Positions 1 through 8,156 of a stretch of DNA of 36,808 nt are shown piece after piece (positions within the stretch are counted from its first letter, which is position 1; each line of letters begins with the position of its first letter). Origin of the DNA: Chloroflexota bacterium. GTDB lineage: Bacteria; Chloroflexota; UBA11872; UBA12225; JAJDUF01. The notes beneath the pieces were generated by a model. It saw nothing but the letters and a program-made list of their open reading frames with translations. It had not been told where the DNA came from and did not search any database. The stretch is from positions 1-36,808 of the forward strand of contig JAJDZR010000145.1 in NCBI GenBank assembly GCA_022824545.1, written 5' to 3'. The position numbers were made by a program, and so were the translations under genes.

Positions 1-4
1 CACA

Positions 5-18
5 GCGGGGGGACCATA
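5..18. repeat. Half-copy of a GC-rich palindromic repeat
   Basis: These 14 bases match the right arm of the perfect palindrome at 4524-4537 at 13 of 14 positions. They lie just upstream of the LysE-type gene. The other arm, if there is one, lies outside the window. This looks like a member of a dispersed intergenic repeat family. Confidence 0.35.
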
Positions 19-53
19 GGGGGGCCGGTCCTTACGGAGCAGGTTAGGGAACG

Positions 54-716
54 ATGAGAGTGCTCTGGGGTCTTTTCGCCACCTCGCTGCTCGTCGGCTT
101 GTCCGGCGCCGTCGCACCGGGCCCCCTGCTGACGGCGGTGATCGGTGACGTCGCCCGCACCGGCTTCTGGACGGCGCCGCTGCTGGTGCTCGGACACGCC
201 CTGTTGGAGCTGGTCACGGTGCTCGCCCTAGCCCGGGGACTGGCGCGGGCGATCCGCAACCCTGCCGTCCTGCGGACGATTGCGGCGCTTGGCGGCATCA
301 CCTTGCTCGTGTTGGGCGGCGATCTCGCGCGGTCCGCGTGGATTGGTGCCGTTCACCTTGACGAGGCGCAAACGGCCTCGGCGGCGGCCTTGCCCATTCT
401 CACCGGCGTTATTGTGAGCGTGAGCAATCCTTATTGGGTGCTCTGGTGGGTAACGGTCGGCGCCGGCTACACGGCGCTGGCGCTCCGCCACGGGACTGCG
501 GGGCTGGGCGCCTTTTACGTTGGCCACATCATGGCCGACTTCGGCTGGTACGTGCCGATAGCCTTGCTTCTGAGCGCCGGACAGCAGCTTTTCGACGCCG
601 AGGTCTATCGGGTTATTATCGGTCTGGCCGGCGCGTTTCTGATCGCCATGGGCCTGTTCTTCATCGTCCTGGCTATTCGCTGGGCACGGTCGGCACCAAC
701 GATACCGGCAGAGTGA
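54..716 (+). CDS. LysE/RhtB-family exporter
   Basis: A 220-residue hydrophobic protein with about six membrane segments, the usual size and topology of LysE/RhtB amino-acid and metabolite exporters. The N-terminal segment carries the family hallmark SGAVAPGPLL (about residues 17-26), and a second conserved stretch, VSNPYWVLWW, lies near residues 122-131. Members sit in the cytoplasmic membrane and drive efflux of amino acids or related solutes by proton antiport; the substrate cannot be read from the sequence. The ATG at 54 follows a weak purine-rich site (TAGGGA). The gene converges on the helicase gene with a 65-base gap. Family assignment is confident; substrate is unknown. Confidence 0.85.
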   Translation: MRVLWGLFATSLLVGLSGAVAPGPLLTAVIGDVARTGFWTAPLLVLGHALLELVTVLALARGLARAIRNPAVLRTIAALGGITLLVLGGDLARSAWIGAVHLDEAQTASAAALPILTGVIVSVSNPYWVLWWVTVGAGYTALALRHGTAGLGAFYVGHIMADFGWYVPIALLLSAGQQLFDAEVYRVIIGLAGAFLIAMGLFFIVLAIRWARSAPTIPAE

Positions 717-781
717 GCAAACGCAGTCAGCGCGCTACGGCGAGGAGAGGGAGCTATGCGCTGGCGCAGGTGATGAAGCGC

Positions 782-3700
782 CTAGGCCGTTGAGTTCCGC
801 TGGTCAGGAGCCACCACCTCAATGCGTCCCAGTGCCTTCAGCACCCAATCGACTTGAGGGTGACGATACCTCTCTGCTTCATCAATCCGGCGGCGGCGCT
901 CTTCGGTTAGATTGCCGAGTAGTTCCTTGTCCCGTCGGAGATTAGCTTCCCAGACAGGCAAGATTTGGCGCTGCGATTCGTCATCGCTCTCGCGGAGTCG
1001 ATTCAAGGTAGCACTGGTAGCCTCCACACGGTCACTGGCGGCGCGCTCCCGATAGTCAAACCATGCCTCAAGACGAGCGATTTCCCGGTTGAAACGCTCG
1101 GCGGCCTGAGTCTCTGCCTGCTGCTGGAGCGATTCCCTTTCGCTATTAGCAAACCGACTCGCCTGTGGCGCAATCTCGCGGAGGTTATCGGGAATCTCGG
1201 AAGGGCGTATCTCCTGCTCATTTCTGTCAAACCGATAGGCACGTTGTACGATGTGGTGTCCTGTCTCCACATCCAATTCACCATTGTCGCGTATGAAGAC
1301 CGGCACGAGGCGTTCGGTGGATTGCGGGCCAGGGATAGTGAACTGGTAGGTAAAGATCCATCCAGATTGGGGGGCGAGATCGTCGCCAGCAGGAATGCGG
1401 CGGGTGCCTGTCGCTCCCTCGTAGCCCTCATCAAGTACTTGTGCAACTATTGTATCCACGATCGGATGGCCGAATGCCATAAACTCGACATCATCCGAGT
1501 CGGGGCGGCGGTCAGGTCGGAACACCGCCTTTCGTTTGGGTCCACCGGCGAAATGTGTCTTTAAGGTATCAAGGATTTCACCGTGGAACGTCAGATCATA
1601 AAAGTCACCATTTCTCCTGATGTAGGTACGTACACTGGCAAGAAGCTCTCCTATGAACCTATCGAGGTCATCGTTATTGATCGGTGACGGTTGCCCGGCG
1701 ATTTGCTCGGCGAGTTCTCGCCGATAAGACTTCGTGTCCATGATGAAGTCACCAAGCTTCTTTTCTGCATCCCGGGCATGGCGGACCTGCCCTTCCAACT
1801 GCCTGCCAAACTTTTCAAGAGCCTTTTTCCGTTCTTCATCGGCCATACGCATGATTTTTCGTATGTCGTTCTCGGCCTCTCCGAGGATAGGATCAAGGCC
1901 ACCTACGGTTTCCTCGAACAATCTGATTCGATTCTCCAGCACGTCGAGCACACGCTCCTCTATGGTGTCTTTGGCCCAGAGGTTGAAGATACTGACCGTA
2001 TGATCTTGGCCGATACGATCCACTCGACCAATACGCTGCTCGACTCGCATAGGATTCCACGGCAGATCGTAGTTGACGAGCAGGTGGCAGAATTGGAAGT
2101 TCCGACCCTCACCCCCAGCCTCGGTGCTTATGAGTACTTGGGGCCCCACGTCGTTTCTAAATCTCTCCACCGCGTCGTCCTTGTCTCCAGGCTTCATTTG
2201 ACCGTGGAAGACATTTACACTCCAACCTCTAGCAGTGAGCAGTTCTGCCAAGTGCCTCTGGGTCTCGCGGAACTGAGTGAATACGAGCACTTTCTCGTCA
2301 GGGTGCTCTTTGAATAACTCGGCCAGCCGCTCGACAAGTACGCAAGACTTGGAGTCGCGGTTCACCCGGTCGAGGGCGTTGATGGCTTGTTCGAGCAAGA
2401 ATAGCTCCTCGTTCACCATGTCAGCCGCGACGCCGAGGATCTCGACGACATCACCCGCATTGTCGTCATCATCCAGCCTCTCCTCTAGTTGAGTGGCACC
2501 CGCAGACAACTGCGTGCTTACGAGGGCAGTTCGGATTTTCTGCCTGCGCCTGCCTAACGACTCCCTAATAGCAGCAATACTGGATGCCATCAACTTCTGA
2601 AAAATGACCATAACGAATCCCACAGCGCTGTTGTTAGCACCCTCGGCGAGTTGAAATCCATACTGGACGTAATCCTCTACAGCCCGCAACGCCGCGCGTT
2701 CTTCAGGTGTTAACTCAACCTCCCAACGATGGGCTACACGAGGCATGAATCCGCCCACCACAGCCTTGCGGTTCCGAATCAACACTTCACTGAGGAGGTG
2801 ATGATCGGCCAACTCGTTGGCAAGTGCCTTCCGTTCATCTTCTCCAGCAGAGAGCCGCTGACGTGCTACATCCACATCCAAGCCGAGCCACTCGGAAACC
2901 TGCTCGACCGTTTCATTAGGATCCTCTTCCGGGAACGGGAATCGGTGAATGTGGAGGCGCTCGACAAGTCGAGAAAGGCCGGGGACCGCTTGAAGGTGCT
3001 GTTCGAAGTGTTTCTCTGAAGGGAAGAGTGCGGGGTCAAGGAGTTCTACCAGGGAATAGAGTTCATGGGTATCAAGCTGCATTGGCGTTGCGGTAAGGAA
3101 GAGCATTCCCCTTCGGGTGACATGCTCCGGCGTCGTCAGATCTCTGACCAACCGGTAGAGGCGCGTTGTCTGGATCCGGTTTCCGGAACGGCGGCTCCGG
3201 GCGTGGTGGGCCTCATCTACTATGACGAGGTCCCAATCGACATCCGCGCACAACTTCGCCCATTTCGGGTGGGCAACCCATCTTGAGGAACACAGAACAC
3301 TGTCCGAGTGGGTGAAGGGATTACCCACTTGGCCCTGATTCCCCAGGAACTGGACAGTGTTGGTGTTCAACACTGAGAAAATCTCATTGAACTTCGTCTT
3401 CATCTCGAACTGCCACTGGCGAACTAGATTAGGTGGGACAATGGCCAGGGCCCGCTGGGCACCACCCTTTGTCCGGAGCTCCTTAAGTGCCATCCCTGCC
3501 TCAATCGTCTTTCCCAAACCCACCTCATCGCACAACAGGAAACGGTGAGGGTAGTTGGTCACAACTCTATGCACAACTGACACCTGGTGGGGCTTAATAT
3601 CCACACGAGCATTTCCGAGGGATACGAGATCGTTGTGAAGATGCTGTGCCCGGTACCATCGTGTGACCTCTTGGAGACGATACTGCCGGAGTGAGCCAAT

Positions 3701-4063
3701 GTGATTCGCCTCGAATCGGTCAACGGGATCGGTGATCGGTATGGGGCGCAGGTCTGCCTCCGGCACGTTGGCTCTAACTGGCCTACCAGAGCTGGTGATG
3801 ACGCACTGCCAAGTTGGTGGCCCCACGTCCACCGGGCCTTGCACAGCTGCAACCTCCCCGGTCGATCTCCGTTGGACAACTTTGCCTCCCATGTCAATCC
3901 GTAATAGCGGGGAGTTCCTGACCGCAAATTGGGGTGGGAGACCTGCTTCATCCCATCGGACATGGATTACCCTGTTGTCAATGTCGGCGACTACCCCGTA
4001 TGTTTTCGCGCCTGTCCACTGGACGAGAGCCCCGACAACAATGTTCTGCCCGCTGCGGTTCAT
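782..4063 (-). CDS. RapA-like SNF2-family helicase (orphan)
   Basis: A 1093-residue superfamily 2 ATPase of the SNF2/RapA type. Visible helicase motifs are I DEVGLGKT (179-186), II DEAH (283-286), III TATP (324-327), V STEAGGEG (646-653) and VI QRIGRVDRIGQ (676-686). About 110 N-terminal residues look like two small beta-barrels, as in the tandem Tudor-like N-terminus of RapA; the C-terminus is charged and probably coiled-coil. E. coli RapA, an RNA-polymerase recycling factor, is 968 residues; related SNF2 proteins such as DrmD occur in phage-defence islands. No DISARM partners (DrmA, DrmB, DrmC or a DNA methylase) lie nearby. The DNA is AT-richer than its neighbours (3361-3420 has 27 G+C of 60) and the gene is next to the 3' end of tRNA-Phe, so transfer is likely. 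Fold is certain; cellular role is not. Confidence 0.88.
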   Translation of the reverse strand: MNRSGQNIVVGALVQWTGAKTYGVVADIDNRVIHVRWDEAGLPPQFAVRNSPLLRIDMGGKVVQRRSTGEVAAVQGPVDVGPPTWQCVITSSGRPVRANVPEADLRPIPITDPVDRFEANHIGSLRQYRLQEVTRWYRAQHLHNDLVSLGNARVDIKPHQVSVVHRVVTNYPHRFLLCDEVGLGKTIEAGMALKELRTKGGAQRALAIVPPNLVRQWQFEMKTKFNEIFSVLNTNTVQFLGNQGQVGNPFTHSDSVLCSSRWVAHPKWAKLCADVDWDLVIVDEAHHARSRRSGNRIQTTRLYRLVRDLTTPEHVTRRGMLFLTATPMQLDTHELYSLVELLDPALFPSEKHFEQHLQAVPGLSRLVERLHIHRFPFPEEDPNETVEQVSEWLGLDVDVARQRLSAGEDERKALANELADHHLLSEVLIRNRKAVVGGFMPRVAHRWEVELTPEERAALRAVEDYVQYGFQLAEGANNSAVGFVMVIFQKLMASSIAAIRESLGRRRQKIRTALVSTQLSAGATQLEERLDDDDNAGDVVEILGVAADMVNEELFLLEQAINALDRVNRDSKSCVLVERLAELFKEHPDEKVLVFTQFRETQRHLAELLTARGWSVNVFHGQMKPGDKDDAVERFRNDVGPQVLISTEAGGEGRNFQFCHLLVNYDLPWNPMRVEQRIGRVDRIGQDHTVSIFNLWAKDTIEERVLDVLENRIRLFEETVGGLDPILGEAENDIRKIMRMADEERKKALEKFGRQLEGQVRHARDAEKKLGDFIMDTKSYRRELAEQIAGQPSPINNDDLDRFIGELLASVRTYIRRNGDFYDLTFHGEILDTLKTHFAGGPKRKAVFRPDRRPDSDDVEFMAFGHPIVDTIVAQVLDEGYEGATGTRRIPAGDDLAPQSGWIFTYQFTIPGPQSTERLVPVFIRDNGELDVETGHHIVQRAYRFDRNEQEIRPSEIPDNLREIAPQASRFANSERESLQQQAETQAAERFNREIARLEAWFDYRERAASDRVEATSATLNRLRESDDESQRQILPVWEANLRRDKELLGNLTEERRRRIDEAERYRHPQVDWVLKALGRIEVVAPDQRNSTA

Positions 4064-4357
4064 GATTTTCTATGTGCTCCTTAGCTCTCAACTGCGATTC
4101 CAGATAATCCAGATAATCAGGCAAGGTGAAGTCTCATGTTGATCGGACGAACGGAGACCGACATCACCCCGACGCATACCATTGCGAAGGCTGGACGGCG
4201 ATGCCTGTGCGTTGAAGGGGAGCATTGACTGCGGCTGCGGCATAAACTTACCTCCAGACGCACTACAACGCAGCGAGGAGGAGAGTTACACGGCCGTCAA
4301 GGATAATCAAACAGCCTCTGCGTGACAACACAGAGGCCAGCGTTTACGTGGAGAGAT
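4064..4357. other. Gene-free stretch between helicase and tRNA-Phe
   Basis: This 294-base gap holds the presumed promoter region of the helicase gene and the terminator of the tRNA gene. A short direct repeat (CCAGATAAT, CCAGATAAT) sits near 4101-4120. I see no convincing small gene or integrase remnant. Its composition resembles the helicase gene rather than the GC-rich region beyond the tRNA. Confidence 0.5.
4314..4337 (-). terminator. Likely terminator of tRNA-Phe
   Basis: Arms GCCTCTG (4314-4320) and CAGAGGC (4331-4337) form a perfect 7-bp stem with a 10-base loop, 20 bases past the tRNA 3' end. Read on the minus strand the stem is followed by TGTTTGATT. The T-run is interrupted, so intrinsic termination is probable rather than certain. 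Confidence 0.55.
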
Positions 4358-4433
4358 TGGTGCCGAGAGGCAGAATCGAACTGCCGACACCGTGATTTTC
4401 AGTCACGTGCTCTACCAACTGAGCTATCTCGGC
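4358..4433 (-). tRNA. tRNA-Phe (GAA anticodon), CCA encoded
   Basis: A complete cloverleaf reads on the minus strand: acceptor GCCGAGA pairing with TCTCGGC, D arm GCTC/GAGC, anticodon stem CGTGA/TCACG with loop CTGAAAA giving anticodon GAA, variable loop GTGTC, and T arm GGCAG/CTGCC with loop TTCGATT. The discriminator base is A, and CCA is encoded in the DNA (4358-4360). All stems pair perfectly. The 3' end faces the AT-richer helicase region, the usual side for integration by tRNA-targeting elements. Confidence 0.97.
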
Positions 4434-4506
4434 ATAGTTCCCGTACAACTATACCACAGGTCCATTTTCGGCGCTGGTACCCTCCCCAGCAAGCGGCAAG
4501 CCCCCC

Positions 4507-4537
4507 TATGGTCCCCCTGCTCCGCAGGGGGACCATA
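4507..4537. repeat. Perfect 14-bp-arm palindrome
   Basis: The arms at 4507-4520 and 4524-4537 are exact reverse complements around the loop TCC. A further GC-rich partial inverted repeat (CCCCTCCCCTGG with CCGGGGGAGGG) lies at about 4541-4570, and a word-like run of ACTGACCACTAGCCACCGG type follows to 4624. The palindrome sits between mutY and tRNA-Phe and is probably a dispersed REP-like element; it could also stop transcripts. Confidence 0.7.
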
Positions 4538-4624
4538 TATCCCCTCCCCTGGTAGCTCAATCCGGGGGAGGGTCAGGAAGGGGGCACGAACCACTGACCA
4601 CTAGCCACCGGCAACTGACTACTA

Positions 4625-5698
4625 CTACGCCGGCAGCGCCACCTCGACGGCCGTCAGCGCGTCTTGATCCGCGTCGCGCAAGTCGCCGTGGCACTCCACT
4701 AGCCCGTCATTGACCAGCGCCAGGAGGAGGTCGGCGAGCCACTCTACGTGGTCGGGCGCAAAGTCGTCGCGGAGCTGCGGGCCAAGCCGGGCTAGAGTCA
4801 TCGTCTTCCCGCGCGGCAGCGTGCGGAGGCTGGCCAGGATGCGCCCGCGGTACCAGCGGCGACTGCCCTCGAACGGCTCCGACTTTGGCGCGCTGCCGGC
4901 ATCGTCATTCACATCGGCTCGGTATGCTCCGGCTGCCTCTGCCGCCTGACGTGCTGAGGCTGCGGGGCCCGCACGACCGAAGAGCGGGCCTAGCGCGGTG
5001 GTTGTCAAACGCCGCTGGCGATAGGAGCAGACCTGCGCGAGCGGGCACACGCGACACGCCGGACGCGCGGCCGTGCAGACGGTCGCGCCGAGGTCCATGA
5101 GCGCCTGATTCCAAGCATAGGCCGCCCGCTGCGGCAAGGCGGCCTCGGCCAGCAGCCAGCCGGTGCGCTCCGGGGGTGTCTCTGTCGGCTCGTCGTCGCT
5201 GAACCAGGCATCCAGAAAGACCCGTCCCAGCACGCGGCGGACGTTGGTATCCAGCACTGCCACCGGCGCTTCCGCCGCGAAGCAGGCAACGGCTGCGGCG
5301 GTGTAGCGGCCGATACCCGGTAAGGTCCGCAGGACGGCCGGGGCGGTCGGGAGCTTGCCGTCGTGGTCGGTGACTACCTGCTGGGCAATCCGGTGCAAGT
5401 GTACGGCGCGCCGGTTGTAGCCCAGCCCGGCCCACTGGCGGATTACCTCGCCCCGTGAGGCCGCGGCCAGTGCAGCAAGCGTCGGAAACGCCGCCAGAAA
5501 CGCCGCGTATTTCGGCACGACGCGGTCTACCTGGGTTTGCTGGAGCATCATCTCCGCGACTAGGATGGCGTAGGGATCGCGCGTCTGCCGCCAGGGCAGG
5601 CGGCGGCCTTGCGCCTGATACCAGCGCAGCAAGTCGGTGTGAACACGCTGGAGACGCGACGACTCGAGGCTGATTGACGCTGGTGATTGAACGCCCAT
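4625..5698 (-). CDS. mutY: A/G-specific adenine glycosylase, MutY-like
   Basis: A base-excision-repair enzyme expected to remove adenine mispaired with 8-oxoguanine. With the ATG at 5698 the product is 357 residues. The helix-hairpin-helix LPGIGRYTA (126-134) and the [4Fe-4S] cysteines C208, C215, C218 and C224 with 6-2-5 spacing are intact. Catalytic residues by homology are E49 (in AEMMLQQTQ) and D150 (in LDTNVRRVLGR). The usual MutT-like C-terminal recognition domain is not evident; the last 130 residues look like a linker followed by a small, possibly winged-helix, domain. The frame stays open to 5857, but that start would run into the divergent methyltransferase gene, so I chose the ATG just before the conserved region. 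Confidence 0.87.
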   Translation of the reverse strand: MGVQSPASISLESSRLQRVHTDLLRWYQAQGRRLPWRQTRDPYAILVAEMMLQQTQVDRVVPKYAAFLAAFPTLAALAAASRGEVIRQWAGLGYNRRAVHLHRIAQQVVTDHDGKLPTAPAVLRTLPGIGRYTAAAVACFAAEAPVAVLDTNVRRVLGRVFLDAWFSDDEPTETPPERTGWLLAEAALPQRAAYAWNQALMDLGATVCTAARPACRVCPLAQVCSYRQRRLTTTALGPLFGRAGPAASARQAAEAAGAYRADVNDDAGSAPKSEPFEGSRRWYRGRILASLRTLPRGKTMTLARLGPQLRDDFAPDHVEWLADLLLALVNDGLVECHGDLRDADQDALTAVEVALPA

Positions 5699-5728
5699 AC
5701 GTACCACGGCAGCGGGACAGATTGAGCC

Positions 5729-6508
5729 ATGCGTAGCCGGCAGGCGGCCCGCAAACGACGCGGACTGTGGGGCCGCCCGCTCCCCGAACAAAAGCAAGGT
5801 AGGCAGGCCACTACTGAGACCGCAGTATACGCTGCGGCTGCGCCGCCCGATCGGCACGCCGCCCGCTACCGGCTGGGTCGGACGGCGGTGCAGGTCGGCG
5901 GGCGCTCATGGTCCGTGCTGGGACCGGCCGATCCAGACTCGCTCATTGACGCGGTCCAGCCGAACGACGACGACCGATTGCCCTATTGGGCGCAGCTCTG
6001 GCCCGCCGGGCAGGTGCTCGCCGAGGCCGTGCTGACGACCGACGCTCTTGCCGGACAGCGGGTGCTGGAGCTGGGCTGCGGCCTGGGGCTGACCGCCGCG
6101 GCGGCGCTCGTCGCCGGTGCCGAGCTGCTCGCCGTGGATTGCGAGCCGGATGCCTTGGCGTTCGCCGCCTACAATGTCCGGGCGCTGGCCGGCGTCTCGC
6201 TCGTCACCAAACTGGGCAACTGGCGTGGCCCCGACCCCGGCGCGTGGCTGGAGCCGCCCTACGACGTGGTCCTAGCCGCCGACGTGCTGTACGAGCGGCG
6301 CGACGTGGAGCCGCTCGCCACGCTCGTGCCCCGGCTACTGGCGCCGGGCGGCTGGCTGTGGCTGGCCGAGCCACGGCGCGAGGCCGGCGGCCGCTTCGTG
6401 GCCCTGCTGTGCGAGGCCGGGTGGGACGATGTTGTCCAATCGGTGCCGTTCGCCGGCCTGGGACAGCGGCTCGTCGTTGATCTGCACCGGCTGACCCCAC
6501 CGGGGTAG
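5729..6508 (+). CDS. Class I SAM methyltransferase, METTL21-like
   Basis: A 259-residue Rossmann-fold methyltransferase. Motif I is LELGCGLG (113-120), the acidic residue that should bind the SAM ribose is D137, and the post-motif LAADVLYERRD (182-192) together with YWAQLWPAG upstream resemble the METTL21/PF10294 family of protein-lysine methyltransferases. It lacks the NPPY motif of PrmC/HemK, so it is unlikely to be the release-factor methylase despite prfA lying downstream. The first 45 residues are basic, low in complexity and poorly conserved in appearance, so the true start may lie further downstream. It is divergent from mutY with a 30-base gap. Substrate unknown. Confidence 0.75.
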   Translation: MRSRQAARKRRGLWGRPLPEQKQGRQATTETAVYAAAAPPDRHAARYRLGRTAVQVGGRSWSVLGPADPDSLIDAVQPNDDDRLPYWAQLWPAGQVLAEAVLTTDALAGQRVLELGCGLGLTAAAALVAGAELLAVDCEPDALAFAAYNVRALAGVSLVTKLGNWRGPDPGAWLEPPYDVVLAADVLYERRDVEPLATLVPRLLAPGGWLWLAEPRREAGGRFVALLCEAGWDDVVQSVPFAGLGQRLVVDLHRLTPPG

Positions 6509-6602
6509 CTATCAGCCATTAGCTATTAGCAATCAGCCGTCAGCCGACAGCTTTCGACAGTACCCGGGGCTACCTATTCGCTGATAGCTGACGGCTAACT
6601 GC
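6509..6602. repeat. Word-type repeat cluster (CAGC/TAGC motifs)
   Basis: The stretch is built from variants of TAGCTATCAGC, TAGCTATTAGC and CAGCCGTCAGC. It ends with TGATAGCTGACGGCTAACT, which is roughly the reverse complement of the beginning, so the whole can fold back on itself. This looks like a dispersed low-complexity repeat downstream of the methyltransferase gene. Confidence 0.55.
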
Positions 6603-6614
6603 TACGAGCGGTGA

Positions 6615-6620
6615 TATACT
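6615..6620 (+). promoter_or_regulatory. Candidate -10 element upstream of rpmE
   Basis: A TATACT hexamer followed by TACGG lies 100 bases before the rpmE start. The same TATACTTAC string occurs upstream of gyrA (23582). No good -35 hexamer is visible at 16-18 bases, so this is only a candidate. Confidence 0.3.
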
Positions 6621-6720
6621 TACGGTGGTACAGCGCTCGCTCCGGTGCTGCCGTTGCGGAACAGCCTCTGGCCGGGTAGCGCCGGACAGGCACGGACGAA
6701 AGAGACGAAAGGTAACCAGC

Positions 6721-6984
6721 GTGAAATCGGACATCCATCCGCGCTACTATGACGACGCGAAGGTCATTTGCTCCTGCGGTAACACATGGACGACCGGCTC
6801 GACCCGGCCGGAAATCCGCGTAGAGCTGTGCTCGACCTGCCACCCCTTCTTCACCGGTCAGCAGCGCATCGTCGACTCCGCCGGTCAGGTCGAGCGCTTC
6901 CATCGCCGCTTTGGCCTCACGTCCGAGGGATCCGAGGCCAGCGATGCTGCGACGGCCGAAACAGCCGAAGCCACCGCCGGTTAG
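6721..6984 (+). CDS. rpmE: 50S ribosomal protein L31, zinc-binding type
   Basis: Component of the large ribosomal subunit. The product from the GTG at 6721 is 87 residues and begins VKSDIHPRYY, matching the classic L31 N-terminus. The four zinc ligands C17, C19, C37 and C40 are present in ICSCG and LCSTCHPFFTG, so this is the zinc-containing (C+) paralogue. The conserved core ends near residue 66; an Ala/Glu/Ser-rich tail of about 20 residues follows. The frame is open upstream to an ATG at 6625, but that would add 32 residues not seen in the family, and a GAAAGG site precedes the GTG. A strong terminator follows. Confidence 0.95.
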   Translation: MKSDIHPRYYDDAKVICSCGNTWTTGSTRPEIRVELCSTCHPFFTGQQRIVDSAGQVERFHRRFGLTSEGSEASDAATAETAEATAG

Positions 6985-7006
6985 CACACGGACGCGCACC
7001 ATGGGG

Positions 7007-7038
7007 GAAGGTAGGGTTGATCCGCCCTACCTTCTTTT
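7007..7038 (+). terminator. Intrinsic terminator after rpmE
   Basis: A perfect 10-bp stem, GAAGGTAGGG (7007-7016) pairing with CCCTACCTTC (7025-7034), with an 8-base loop, followed directly by TTTT. It separates rpmE from the DUF1385 gene. Confidence 0.85.
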
Positions 7039-7104
7039 GACGTAGCGAGCAGTACGCCGGAGGCGTGGCGTCGCGGGCGTGTTGGGCCGGGAGGACGGCC
7101 ACCG

Positions 7105-8097
7105 ATGGAGAGCACGGCAGCGCCCTCGATCCCCAACTACGGGGGGCAAGCGGTCATCGAGGGAGTGATGATACGGAGCCGCCGCGCAATGGCGGTCGCT
7201 GTGCGTCATCCGGCCGGGCATACTGTGGTCCACGTCGAGCCGTTGCGCTCGGCACGCCAGCGGAGCCGCTGGGCACGGCTGCCGCTCATCCGCGGCATGG
7301 TGCTGCTGTGGGATACGTTGGTGCTCGGCATGCGGGCGCTGGCGTTCTCCGCGAACGTGGCCGCAGCCGAGGACCGGAACGACGGTGCGCCTGTCCCGAC
7401 CGCACCCGACGACCCGGCTCCCGAGGAACCGGATGCCCGGCCGGAAGAGTCGGCGGCGATGCCACAAGGGGTGCTGTGGGGGGCCATGGCCTTTGCTTTC
7501 ACCATGGGCATCGGCTTGTTCTTCGTGCTGCCGCTGCTCCTGGTACGCACGGTTGATCCGCTGATCCCTTGGTCGGTGGCCAGCAATCTGATCGAGGGCT
7601 TGGTGCGGCTTGCCCTCTTGCTGGGCTACATCGGGCTGATCGGATTGCTGGCCGATGTGCGCCGCGTCTTTGCCTACCACGGCGCCGAGCACAAAGCGAT
7701 CAATGCTTTCGAGGCCAGCGTGCCGCTCGAACGCGAGCAGGTCAGCCGCCATGGGACGGTCCATCCACGCTGCGGGACGAGCTTTCTGCTCGTGGTCGTC
7801 GTGCTGTCCATTGCGATCTTCAGCCTGCTGGGGCGGCCGGCGCTGCCGGTGCGACTGGCTTCGCGGGTGCTGCTCGTCCCGGTAATCGCCGGGGTGAGCT
7901 ACGAGTTCTTGCGGTTCGCTGCTACCCGGCGCCACCGAGCGGCCATTCGCGCACTGATGGCCCCGGGCTTGCTGCTCCAGCGCCTGACCACCCGCGAGCC
8001 GGACGCCAGCCAGGTGGAAGTGGCGATTGAGGCGCTGCGTCGGCTGCTAACGTATGAGGCGTACCACCCGGCCGCTGCCAGCCCAGCGCCCGGTTAG
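7105..8097 (+). CDS. DUF1385 (YqhQ-like) membrane protein
   Basis: A 330-residue membrane protein of the DUF1385 family. The hallmark N-terminus YGGQAVIEGVMIR is at about residues 12-24. A second signature in the middle, FAYHGAEHKAINAFE, and a later TVHPRCGTSFLL are rich in His and Cys and look like a metal site; this is inferred from residue type. Four or so hydrophobic segments lie in the centre, with a Pro/Glu-rich loop at about 95-120. The biochemical function of the family is not established. It lies 120 bases after rpmE and 59 before prfA, a linkage typical of several Gram-positive and Chloroflexota-like genomes. A GGAGG lies 10 bases before the ATG. Confidence 0.9.
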   Translation: MESTAAPSIPNYGGQAVIEGVMIRSRRAMAVAVRHPAGHTVVHVEPLRSARQRSRWARLPLIRGMVLLWDTLVLGMRALAFSANVAAAEDRNDGAPVPTAPDDPAPEEPDARPEESAAMPQGVLWGAMAFAFTMGIGLFFVLPLLLVRTVDPLIPWSVASNLIEGLVRLALLLGYIGLIGLLADVRRVFAYHGAEHKAINAFEASVPLEREQVSRHGTVHPRCGTSFLLVVVVLSIAIFSLLGRPALPVRLASRVLLVPVIAGVSYEFLRFAATRRHRAAIRALMAPGLLLQRLTTREPDASQVEVAIEALRRLLTYEAYHPAAASPAPG

Positions 8098-8156
8098 CGG
8101 CCTAGCCCGAGGCACGTGCTCCCGGTCAAACACTCACGTCCTATGCGAGGTTCATC

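Noticed and set aside
782..4063. DISARM or another multi-gene defence system around the helicase
   Set aside because: No DrmA, DrmB, DrmC, PLD nuclease or DNA methylase gene lies nearby. The nearest methyltransferase (5729) is METTL21-like, not a DNA methylase.
4434..4624. CRISPR-like array in the repeat-rich gaps
   Set aside because: No regularly spaced identical repeats with unique spacers are present here or elsewhere in the window; the repeats are palindromes and short words.
5729..6508. PrmC/HemK release-factor methyltransferase
   Set aside because: The NPPY motif is absent and the motif pattern fits the METTL21/PF10294 group, so nearness to prfA is not enough.
7027..7935. Antisense frame opposite the DUF1385 gene (302 codons)
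   Set aside because: Composition is His/Gln/Arg-rich, typical of a reverse frame of a membrane protein gene; it also crosses the rpmE terminator.
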